64,000 nt of DNA from Tuctoria greenei (Eukaryota > Streptophyta > Magnoliopsida > Poales > Poaceae), in contig JAYESD010000008.1 in NCBI GenBank assembly GCA_036927565.1, positions 109,538,279 to 109,602,278 of the forward strand. The letters run 5' to 3'. A program made the translations under genes and the position numbers. The notes beneath the pieces are model-generated. The model was not told the origin of the DNA. It saw nothing but the letters and a program-made list of their open reading frames with translations, and did not search any database. This document shows positions 21,630 through 32,042 of this stretch, piece by piece; position 1 is the first letter of the stretch, and every line of letters begins with the position of its first letter.

Positions 21630-22540
21630 ATCGGACTAGTCTGCAAAAGGCCGGACTAGTCTGCAGAAGGTCGAACTAGTCCGCACTTCGAAGAATTAAT
21701 GAACTAGGGTTTTCTAGATCGATGTGAATTTGGAGATTAGGGGTCCAATTCACGTAAGGAAAAGAAAATAGAAGGTATACCAGGTGTTTAGGACTCCAAT
21801 TAATCGAGAAACTTGGAGGTAGCACTTGGATCTTGATGATCTAGGGTTAGTGATGAACTTGGAGATGAATTGGTGATGAAGAACGAAACTTGATGGAGAT
21901 CTTGATCCTCTTTCATTTCCTCCTCTTATTCTTCTTGCTTGGGATCTCCTCCTTCCTCTTTGATGGTGGCTCTCCACGAACTATGGTTTGGATGGGGTGG
22001 AAAAGTGGCAAATAGAGGTCAAGCCAAGGGGTGGGGTTGTTTATATAGAGCTGGAGGCTAGGGTTAGATGGATTTCAAGTTTTAGAGGAGTAGAGGCCGG
22101 TTTAGAGTCCCAAATGGGATCTAAAAGAGTTAGGCACGACGTCCCTAGGCCCACTTAACGTAAAACCCAAGAAACAAGTCGTGAAACAAAAGATCAACTC
22201 AGAGTCGCAAAATATTGAACAAGTCCGAAAAGGACCAAACTAGTGTGAAGTTAGTGAGAAAGAAATCGGACAAGTCTGGCAAAGAAATCAGACAAGTCCG
22301 ACTTCAGTCAGAGAGGAAAATGGACAAGTCCGCTGGGACACCGGACTAGTCCGGACAAGTCCAGGGACTTAGCAAATTTTCAAGGATTCTTGGAACACCG
22401 GACTAGTCCACATAAGATCGGACAAGTCCGAAAGTGTCCAGAGGCAAAATCAGACTAGTCTGCAGAAAAACGGACGAGTCCGTTTGAAGTCAGAGAGAAA
22501 TCGGACTAGTCCTCAGCAAAATCGGACTAGTCCGCGCTTT
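21630..22540. repeat. Palindrome cluster in K1 3' LTR
   Basis: More than a dozen copies of CGGACTAGTCCG, CGGACAAGTCCG and one-base variants, at 15-60 base spacing, in two groups (21630-21700 and 22220-22540). The matching cluster in the 5' LTR is 39840-40735. Confidence 0.85.
22041..22050 (-). promoter_or_regulatory. TATA box of K1 LTR
   Basis: The minus strand reads CTCTATATAA. The same site is at 40231-40240 in the 5' LTR. Confidence 0.6.
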
Positions 22541-22663
22541 TCAGAATTTTAAGTGCGGTTTTGATCCAAATCAATTTTTAACTCGTTCCTCTTTATGTGG
22601 ATTAATGTTAAGCATGTATATGAACGTATGTAGAGCATGATGCATGAAAGTGAGGGTGTTACA

Positions 22664-24340
22664 AGCCTACCCCCCTTAAAATGAATCTCGCCCTCGAGAT
22701 TCGACGTGGAAGAGAAGAGATAGGGAAATTCCTTCTTGAGATCATCCTCCAATTCCCACGTTGCTTCCTTTTCTGTGTGGTGCTTCCATTGAACTTTACA
22801 CCATCTAATAATCTTGTTCCTTGTGACTCTCTCCTTGGTTTCCAAAATTTTGAACGGTTGCTCGGCATAAGTCAAATCTTCCTCTAGTTCCAATTCTTCC
22901 ATTGGCACTTGCTCTTCCGGTACTCTCAAACACTTCTTGAGTTGGGAAACATGAAAGACATCATGGACATCTGAAAGATGAGCTGGCATCTCCAACTTAT
23001 ACGCTACTTCTCCTCATTTGTCCAAAATCTTGAATGGTCCAATGTAGCAGGTGCTAGCATGCCTCTTGTGTTGAACCTCTTATGACCTCTCATTGGTGAT
23101 ACCTTGAGGTGGACAAAATCTCCCACTTCAAAGGATAATTTCCTCCTCCTATTGTCCGCATAGCCTTTTTGTCTTGATTGGGCAGCCCTCAAGTTTTCAC
23201 GAATTACCTGGACTTGTTTTTCAGCTTCTTGCAACAAATCGGGTCCAAATACTTGATTCTCCCCTGTCTCATTCCAGAACACGGGCGTCCTACAAATCCC
23301 TCCGTATAGTGCCTCATATGGTGACATCTTCAAACTTGATTGGTAACTATTATTGTATGAAAATTCTGCATATGGCAAGCTCTTGTCTCAACTATTCCCA
23401 TGCTTTAAAGCACAAGCTCTTAGCATGACTTCTAAAATCTGATTGGTCCCTCGGTTTGTCCATCCGTTTGATGGTGATATGCTGAACTAAAATTCAACCT
23501 CGTTCCCAAAGCATCATGCAATTTTTGCCAAAACCTGGAAGTGAATTGTGAACCTCTATCTGAGACTATCTTCTTCGGAACTCCATGCAAATATACTATT
23601 CTTCCCATATACAGTTCCGCCAATTTCTCTCCATTATAGGTGGTCTTGATGGGAATAAAGTGGGTTGACTTAGTTAAACGATCCACAATTATCCAAATTG
23701 AGTTGTAACCGGACTGAGTACATGGTAACCCAACTATGAAGTCCATACCGATCTCTTCCCACTTCCATTCCGGGATCTTCAATGGTTGCAATAGTCCAGC
23801 TGGTCTTTGATGTTCCGCCTTGACTCGTTGTCACACATCACACGATGCTACATATTCGGCTATGTCCTTCTTCATGCTAGCCCACCAATAGCAAGTCTTC
23901 AAGTCTTCGTACATCTTCGTACAATCGGGGTGAATCGAGTATGGCAAATCATGTGCCTCTTTTAATATTGTCTCCCGAATATGCTTCACATTTGGCACAA
24001 CAATCCTCTTACCAAGCCATAGGGTACCATGTCCGTCCTCATCACATCAGAATTCTCTTCCCTCTTGGGTCCTTTCCTTGATTTCATGAATTTCATCATC
24101 CCTAGTTTGACCTTCCTAAATTTCTTGCTCCAAGGTCGGATTTAACTCCATCATCCCCATCTCATTTACAAATCCAAGGTTCAACCGTTCAAACTCCTTA
24201 CATAACTCGGATGATAACTCTCGAACTGTGAGTTGATGACTTACTCCTTTTCTACTCAAAGCAACGACCACTACATTGGCTTTTCCCGGATGATAGTTGA
24301 TCCCCAAATCATAATCTTTGATGAGCTCGAACCATCTCTG
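22664..24340 (-). pseudogene. K1 pol 3' half: RNase H end, integrase, chromodomain
   Basis: From 24340 downward: the end of RNase H (LGINYHPGKANVVVVALSRK), a degraded zinc region (CDV then a TGA where CQRVK should follow, near 23833), then the integrase core. The core keeps D in IGMDFIVGLP, D in IVSDRGSQF and E in DGQTE, after which a frameshift near 23440 breaks the helix. The chromodomain is recognisable at 22900-22690 (KERVTRNKIIRWCKVQWKHH, TWELEDDLKKEFPYLF). It would steer insertion to heterochromatin. The polypurine tract at 22664-22680 (minus AAGGGGGGTAGGCT) has one more G than in K2 and shifts the last codons. Inactive. Confidence 0.87.
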
Positions 24341-27212
24341 TGTGACGCCCGGTTCCGAAAACTGAACCAAGCTAACGCATATGTGTGCCAGGATGTTCAT
24401 CACACATATACGAGTGCAATCACAAATGATATACAGATAATTACCACAGAACAAGATTAATTATCAAATTTATTACACAAACCATATTATCCTCGAATAC
24501 AAGCTCTAATGAATATTAATGACAAGTTCAACTAATGCAGCAGAAATAAACTAATTAAGCAACTAAGCAAACTAAGCAAAAATGGATAGCGCAGCTCCAT
24601 GCAACACCACAGGCAAAGCTGACGGTAGACATGGCCTAGAACTCCGCATTATCGCCATTAAACTCATAATTCTGACCTGCAACTATTGGGGGGATTGCAA
24701 GAGTGAGTACATGTCGTACTCAGCAGGTGTGGAAAGTATGACATGTGGCTGATTCAAATGACGACAATAATAATGGCTAAGTGCTGAAAAGTACAGTAAA
24801 ACATTTGAAAAGCAATATATTATATGTATGTGAAGTAATCCCATCATAAATCATATAACCATAATAATATCAGTCCATAATTCACCATTAACAATAACCA
24901 TAATCAATGTCATGAACCATGATTCCATCCCATAACCATAACCATAATCATAATCATATTCATAATATCAACCATAACCATTACCAACCATAACCATTAC
25001 CAGACCATAACCATCCCAAATTCCAATTTCCCTCTAATCATGGAAGTTGCCCAGGTGCTCATAACCGGGAGCACTGCTATCATGATAGTTTTATTTAAAT
25101 CTGCAGAGTTTGTACCTCTTTACCCACGTGTTCGTGATTTCATCACCCTTCGGCGACTAAGAACCTCCCTTATGCCCATGACCCGTCAGTCATATTACAC
25201 ACTTCCGTTGGTGTGTGGCCAAGAGATCACAAAATAGCCTTTACAAAGGGATTACTAGCCTATTCAGACCCCACTGAGGTTTCACCGGTGGCGATGCCTC
25301 CAACTGAGCACATCTTCAACCAAGGGCCCCCTCTTGAGCCATTCGGATCCCAGGGTAGTCCCACCAATCATCAACAAACCCAATCCGACTACCCCTTCCC
25401 CGAGCATCCACAATGGTCCAAACAGCACTAGTAAAGCCCTAATTAATCAGCTACGCCGCACCCATAACTTGGCCTCGTGGTGGCACTGTAGTCCTGGCTT
25501 ATTCTCGCATGAACCGGTCCTTAGATCTAAAGCAAGCAAACCACCATAACATCCAACCCATCCACATACCAGACTTGCTTAGATCTCCCATTACCATACC
25601 ACATTGACCAGTTCACGTTAACCAGAATAGCATTGATGCATAATTAAATGTGTAGTGTTGTTTGCCATCCCAATTAATTAAGCGAAGCAAAAAGGTAAAA
25701 AGTCCTTCCCGACTCTCTACCATATATTCCGGGTGACAAGGGTGGTTTAACAATTCTAGTAAACTTCCTACCATAGGATTCCCATCAAATTGACACAAGC
25801 ATGCAATTTTGCAAACAAAACATTTATTTTAAAACAGGATCAATATGCTTCAAGGACACTTGCCTTGTTCCGGCGGATAGGGTTGCTCAAGCGCTTTGAA
25901 ATCTTGATTCTGAAAATCCTCTTACACGATCTCTTGAGCACTTCCCTCTACTCGTGATCACACATACAAGAAAACATATACAAGTCAACATGATGCACAC
26001 ACATTAATCAACATGCGATGATATGCATGCATGCAAAGTCAAATAATTAATTAACTACGGTTGTCTATTAATTAGATGCAACTAGTTCATACGTGTTCAT
26101 ATGAGTTTACAGGGGGTTTTAGGGTGGATTAATGCTGCTGAAAATAAAATTATGGTGCAACTAAATCAATTCACGTCCATTAGATTCAATATGGTCGCTA
26201 AAATTCGCATCGGGAACATGGCCTACCGTAGATGCGATGGCTTCGATGATCGCGGGATGGGGACAATGCGTAGACGAAGTAGATGCGCAAGGTCCTCCGG
26301 CGGCACGATGACGGCGACGCGATGGCGACGACGATCTCCGTCGAATGGTGGGGCCCTCCTCTTTTCCTTCCTCTTCTTCCCCTCTTTTTTTCTTCCCTTT
26401 TTTCCCTGGGCGCAGCCCCCTGGTGCTTCTTTTCTTTTCTGTACCAGCGGCGCTGCTTTCTGGAGTCTAGGAAAAACCTACGAAGCCTCTGTCTCTTTTA
26501 TAGGCGCCAGGCTAGGGCCGGCGCGGGCGAGCGGCATCGAGCGGGGCGCGTATCGCGCGAGGTTGGGCGCGGAAGCATCGGGAGCGGGCGTCGGTGCGGG
26601 AGCGAGGTGCGGGGTGGGGCCTGGGGCGAGGTGCGCGCGGCGCCGGGAATCGTGCGTCAAGCGCGCGGTCACGCGGGCGGCTGGCGTGGGGATCGGGCGA
26701 GTGGGGTCCAGCAGCGGGCGGGGCGCTTCGCGCGGGAGCGGGAAAATCAGGCGGCGGGGTCGGCGGGAATCGGTGCAGGGCTGGCGGGAGCCGGGAGGTG
26801 CGGGAGGGCGCGCGCGGGAGCGGCGCGCTCGGGTGGGCGTGGCCAGCGGGCGAGGGGGGTAGGGCCGGGCGCAGGCGGCGGGGCGCGCTGCAGGGTGGGC
26901 CACGCTGGCTGGGCCAGCTTGGTCTGGCCAGCGGCGGGGTTTTTCCTTTTTTTTCTTTTTTTTATATTATTATTATATATTTTATTATTTATATTTTATT
27001 TATTTTATTTATCTTATTCATTTTATTTATTTATTATTATATATATTTCCTTTTTCTTTACATATACAAATATTATCATTAAATATATATTATTATATAT
27101 ATTCTTATTTGTTTTATTTTTACATGTTATTATTTATTTTTTTTCTTTATTCTACTAATGTTAATGCATGATCTTGTATGCAATGCATGATGCGAAAATT
27201 GAGGGTGTTACA
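24341..27212 (-). repeat. K2 3' LTR (2,872 bp)
   Basis: Plus reading TGTGACGCCCGG to GGGTGTTACA. A region at about 26230-26935 is very GC- and CpG-rich, and is followed abruptly by about 240 bases of T/A-rich sequence (26940-27180). TATA box on the minus strand at 26495-26504 (CCTATAAAAG). CATAAC-type hexamer array at 24900-25020. Open frames over the GC-rich part are compositional. Confidence 0.94.
26495..26504 (-). promoter_or_regulatory. TATA box of K2 LTR
   Basis: The minus strand reads CCTATAAAAG. The 5' LTR counterpart is 34204-34213. It sits beside the CpG-rich block. Confidence 0.55.
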
Positions 27213-28566
27213 AACCTACCCCCTTAAAGTGAATCTCGCCCTTGAGATTCGACAGCGTGGAGAAAAGATGCGGGAATTCTGCCTTCAGGTCTTCTTCACG
27301 TTCCCATGTAGCTTCGGCTTCCGTATGGTGTTTCCATTGCACTTTGCACCAACGGATCCTCTTATTTCTCGTGACCCTTTCCTTCACGTCCAAGATCTTG
27401 ATAGGTTGCTCGACATAAGACAAATCCTCCTGAAGTTCTAACTCGTCCATCGGCACTTGTTCTTCCGGCACTCTGAGACACTTCTTGAGTTGAGACATGT
27501 GAAACACATCATGTACGTCTGAAAGATGAGCTGGCATCTCCATCTTATATGCTACTTCTCCTCTCATGTCCAAAATCTTGAATGGTCCAATATAGCGAGG
27601 TGCGAGCTTGCCTCTTATGTTAAACCTCTTATGACCTCTCATAGGTGACACCTTGAGGTAAACAAAATCTCCTATTTCAAAGGCTAATTTCCTTCTCCTA
27701 TTGTCCGTATAGCCTTTTTGTCTTGATTGGGCAGCCCTCAAGTTTTCACGAATTATCTGGACTTGCTTTTCGGCTTCTTGCAACACATCCGGACCAAATA
27801 CCTGAGTTTCACCTGCCTCATTCAAGAATAAAGGTGTCCTACACTTCCTCCCATAAAGCGCTTCATATGGTGACATTTTCAAGCTTGCTTGGTAACTATT
27901 GTTGTACGACAATTCTGCGTATGGCAAGCTTTTATTTCAACTTTTCCCATGCTTTAATGCACAAGCTCTTAACATGTCCTCCAAAATCTGATTGGTCCTC
28001 TCGGTTTGTCCATCCGTTTGAGGATGATATGCTGAACTAAAATTCAACCTCGTTCCCAAAGCTTCATGCAATTTTTGCCAAAATCTGGAGGTAAATTGAG
28101 AACCTCTATCCGAGACTATCTTCTTAGGGACTCCATGTCGACACACAATATGCTCCATGTATATTTTGGCCAATCGTGCAGCTGTGTATTTGGTCTTTAC
28201 AGGGACAAAATGAGCTGACTTGGTTAAGCGATCCACAATTACCCAAATTGAGTCATACCCGGACTGAGTACGGGGTAACCCAACTATGAAGTCCATTCCA
28301 ATTTCTTCCCACTTCCATTCCGGAATCTTCAACGGTTGCAATAATCCGGCTGGCCTTTGATGTTCCGCCTTGACTCGTTGGCACACATCACACAGTGCTA
28401 CGTATTTAGCTATGTCCTTCTTCATGCTATCCCACCAATAGCAAGTCTTCAAGTCTTTGTACATCTTTGTACAACCAGGGTGAATCGAGTATGGCGAGTC
28501 ATGTGCCTCCTTTAATATTGTCTTCCAAATATGCTTTACATTAGGCACAACGATCCTCTTTCCAAG
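27208..28566 (-). pseudogene. K2 pol: integrase and chromodomain
   Basis: It would join cDNA to the target and bind modified histone tails. From 28548: the zinc region SIHPGCTKMYKDLK to CDVCQRVKAEHQ, then the core with D in EEIGMDFIVGLP, D in KKIVSDRGSQF and E in TDGQTERTNQ (triad intact). A TGA near 27937 (HGKS then NKSLPYAELS) interrupts it. The C-terminal part continues 27927-27208 to a chromodomain (KERVTRNKRIRWCKVQWKHH, ATWEREEDLKAEFPHLF). The final codons read through the polypurine tract (27213-27228), and the stop TAA falls inside the LTR start. A TGA near 28565 separates it from RNase H. Confidence 0.9.
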
Positions 28567-29670
28567 TCATAAGGTACCATGTTCGTCTTCATCAAACCTG
28601 AATTCTCTCCCTTCTTTGGTCCTTTCCTTGATTTCCTTGATCTCCTCATCTGTGGTCTGTGCTTCTCGAATTTCTTGCTCCAAGGTCGGATTTAACTCCA
28701 TCATCTCCATCTCATTTACAAACCCGAGGTTCAACCGTTCAAACTCCTTACATAACTCGAATGGTAACTCTCGAACTATGAGTCGATGACTTACTCCTTT
28801 CCGACTCAAGGCATCGGCCACTACATTGGCTTTTCCCGGATGATAGTTGATCCCTAAATCATAATCTTTGATGAGCTCCAACCATCTTTGTTGCCTCAAG
28901 TTCAGATCTGTCTGTGTGAAAATATACTTAAGACTCTTGTGATCCGTATAAATTTCACACCTATGTCCAAGAATATAGTGTCTCCAAATTTTCAATGAAT
29001 GTACCACGGCTGCAAGTTCTAAATCATGCGTTGGGTAATTCTGCTCATGTTTCTTTAGTTGCCTCGATGCATAAGCTACCACTTGGACTTCTTGCATGAG
29101 CACACATCCTAATCCTTGTCTTGATGCATCACAATATATATCAAAACTCTTGTTCATGTCCGGTAATACTAACACCGGCGTGGTTGTCAACCTTTTCTTT
29201 AACTCCTCAAAGCTATCCTGACAAGCTTGAGTCCATTGGAATGCCTTCCCTTTCATGAGTAACTCGGTCATAGGCTTGGCTATTTTGGAGAAATCCTTGA
29301 TGAATCGGCGGTAATATTCAGCCATTCCAAGGAAACTCCTTATTTCCTTGACATTTTGTGGCGGTTCCCACTTAAGCACATCTCTCACCTTCCCTGGGTC
29401 AACTGATACTCCTCCTCAGGAAATAATATGGCCTAAGAAAGAAACTTCCTGTAACCAGAATTGACATTTACTGAACTTGGCATACAATTGATGCTCCCTC
29501 AATTTCTGCAGCGTAAGCCTCAAGTGTTCCTCATGTTCCTTCTCATCCTTCGAGTAGATCATAATATCATCAATAAACACCACGACAAACTTATCCAAGT
29601 ACTCCATGAAGACTTTATGCATGAGGTACATAAAGTAGGCAGGCGCATTTGTCAATCCAAAAGACATCAC
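28567..29670 (-). pseudogene. K2 pol: RT C-terminus and RNase H
   Basis: RT palm and thumb: MMSFGLTNAPAYFMYLMHKV, catalytic VVFIDDIMIYSKDEKEHEEHL, LGHIIS, then a TGA near 29416 where K1 reads ISGGG. After the stop, KVRDVLKWEPPQNVKEIRSF and FLGMAEYYRRF lead to RNase H (FDIYCDASRQGLGCVLMQ, HDLELAAVVHSLKIWRHY, YTDHKSLKYIFTQ), which keeps its Asp-Glu-Asp residues. The frame ends at a TGA near 28567. A one-base shift near 29690 separates it from the upstream gag-protease-RT frame. Confidence 0.9.
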
Positions 29671-31772
29671 GGTGTACTCATAAGATCCATACCGTGTCCT
29701 AAACGCTGTTTTGGTATGTCCGATGGTCTAATCTTCATTTGAAAGTATCCTGACCTCAAATCAATCTTGGAAAACACACATGCACCTTTCATCTGATCAA
29801 ACAAGTCCTCTATACGTGGCAAGGTATACTTGTTCTTGATTGTTACCTCGTTGAGAGCTCGGTAATCCACGCACATCCTTTGGGATCCATCCTTCTTGTC
29901 CACAAATAGAACGGGTGCTCCCCAAGGTGAAGAGCTTGGGCGAATAAAACCTTTCTCTAGTTGTTCTTGAATCTGCTTCTTGAGCTCTGCTAACTCCATA
30001 GGAGGCATCCTATATGGCCTCTTAGCTATAGGTGCAGTTCCAGGTATTAAATCAATGACAAACTCAATGTCTCGATCAGGTGGCATACCTGGCAACTCAT
30101 CTGGAAACACATCCAAAAATTCACACACTACCAGAATCACCTTAATTGTGGCACCGTCCACATGATTCAGCTCCAATTGCTTCGGTGCGGTTTGAGATGC
30201 TTCAAATTTTACGGTGATTCCTTCTTCATTGGTCAACTTCACCGTCTTTGTGGCACACTCAATAACTCCATTGTGCTTCCTCAACCAGTCCATACCAAGT
30301 ATAATGTCCAATCCTTGAGAATCCAAAACTATGAGGTTGGCGGAGAAGTCTACCCCCCTTATTCTAAGGCTTACTTTTGGACATACTATATTTGTCATCA
30401 TCTCTCCTCCAGGAGACTTAACCAATAGAGTAAACTTCATATGAGAGATAGGTAACCTATACTTGGCAACATACTTCGATGCAATGAATGAATGCGATGC
30501 TCCAGAATCAAATAACATAGTCGTGGGGTTGGAGTTGGTGAGAAACATACCAATGACCACATCATCCGCTCGTTGAGCATCCTCCGTAGAGACATGGTTC
30601 ACGTTGCCACGGGCAAAATTCTGCTGTCCACGGCTTCCTTGTGGCTGTCCTCCATTAGGTCTTGGATTTTGCCTCGGCGCATTGCTTCCTTGACCAAGGC
30701 CTGACTTAGGACATTGATGCGCAAAGTGTCCAACTTCTCCACAAGTATAACACTTCTTAACTCCAATAGAATTATTGGGACGAGCTTGGTTTTGAACATT
30801 GGCTCCAGTAAAATCAGCACGAGGCGCATAAGGCTTTGGAGGCCTAGGTGCTTGCATAACAGGGCGCTGCTGCACAAGCTGAGTTGGGCGCGGTGCATAA
30901 CCAGGGCGCTGAGCAGGAATAGAGGAGCTGTAATGAGGCGCATTGGGCAGCGCAAAGCGAGGGTGCACATTACTTCTTTGTTGTTGTCCTTGATATGGCG
31001 CCTTCCTCTTGATTTCTTGCTCCATCTCACGAATCTTGTTCTCAACCACAATTGCTTTGTCCACAAGCTTCTGAAAATTGGCATAATCGCAGTTGAGTAG
31101 TTGCACTTGGATCTCATTGTTCAAGCCCCTCATGAACAAATATTGCTTCCGGCTGTCCTGACTAACATCCTCAGGCGCATACCTTGAGAGTTGAGTGAAT
31201 TTATTGAGATATTCACTCACGCTTGATCTTCCTTGCCTTAAATTCTCAAATTCTTGCCTCTTCAAGATCATAACACCCTCCGGCACATAATGAGAACAAA
31301 AATTCTCCTTGAATTCGGCCCAAGTAATTCTCTCTTGATTCTCATGAGCAGTGCAATAATCATCCCACCAATCTGCAGCTGCTCCAACAAGTTGATGAGA
31401 AGCAAATAGGACCTTCTCTCGGTCACTGCATTGGACAATAGCAAGTTTCTTCTCCACGAACGTCAGCCAATCATCAGCATCCATAGGGTCAGCAGCTTGT
31501 GCAAAGGTTGGCGGCCTAGTCCTCATGAACTCTCCCAATTGGTTATGAGGAGGCGGGGGTGGCGGTGGAGGCATGTGGGGCTGATTGTTGTTATTGCCAG
31601 CCTGCAGCTGTCCCATTGTCTGTATCATGGTCTGCATGAGCTGGTTTTGCATGGCCAATAGCTGCTCGATGTTGATAGCTCCCTGAGTAGATCCTTGTCC
31701 AGTATTGTTCTGAGGTACTCCATGGTTCTCCTCCTCACAATTGACATCCCTCTGATTGCGAGTCCTCACCAT
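29667..31772 (-). pseudogene. K2 gag-protease-RT N-terminus
   Basis: I choose the ATG complement at 31770-31772 (MVRTRNQRD); the frame is open further up but only into leader. Gag has a poly-Pro tract, the core FVEKKLAIVQCSDREKVLF to WAEFKENFCSHYVPEGV, the retrotransposon gag motif RQEFENLRQGRSSVSEYLN and a CCHC knuckle CYTCGEVGHFAHQC. The protease has MLFDSGASHSFIA and IILGMDWL. The RT start has PYRMPPMELAELKKQI, VDYRALNEVTIKNKYTLPRI and FSKIDLRSGYFQ. About 700 codons are intact, then a one-base frameshift after PSDIPK ends the frame. Gag and protease could still be made from this copy. Confidence 0.92.
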
Positions 31773-32026
31773 CTGAAGAAGAGCAATAGGTAAGAATTTA
31801 GAAACGTCCCCAACTAAATGCATCAAGGGATATAAAGCTAACCAACTAGCTATACTAGCCTAGGTGGACATGGCAATGCTAAAGCATCCCAAAATCCTCT
31901 ATTAAGCACACAAGCAACCAATATATATAGCAAACAGCACTCCAAGCAAAACACATTGATTCCTGAGTGCTCCTATGTGCTCTAAAGTGTCCATTCTATC
32001 TAGGCAGCGTCCTACGGTCAACCTGT

Positions 32027-32039
32027 GGCTCTGATACCA
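32027..32039 (-). other. K2 primer-binding site (tRNA-iMet)
   Basis: The minus strand reads TGGTATCAGAGCC, complementary to the 3' end of initiator tRNA-Met, three bases from the LTR end at 32043. Confidence 0.9.
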
Positions 32040-32042
32040 ATC

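Larger units (their letters stand above)
19879..22663 (-). repeat. K1 3' LTR (2,785 bp)
   Basis: In plus reading it runs from TGTGACACCTGG to GGGTGTTACA. Outer parts match the K2 LTRs, but the segment from about 21345 to 22630 does not and holds clustered CGGACTAGTCCG and CGGACAAGTCCG motifs. TATA box on the minus strand at 22041-22050 (CTCTATATAA). A 13-14 base G-run lies near 20230, and CCATAA/CATAAC-type hexamers at about 20400-20520. Confidence 0.92.

Noticed and set aside
26101..27158. Long overlapping open frames in the K2 LTRs (about 250-290 codons; also 33992-34899)
   Set aside because: They arise from the CpG-rich, stop-poor composition, are Arg/Gly/Ala-rich in several frames at once, and show no domain.
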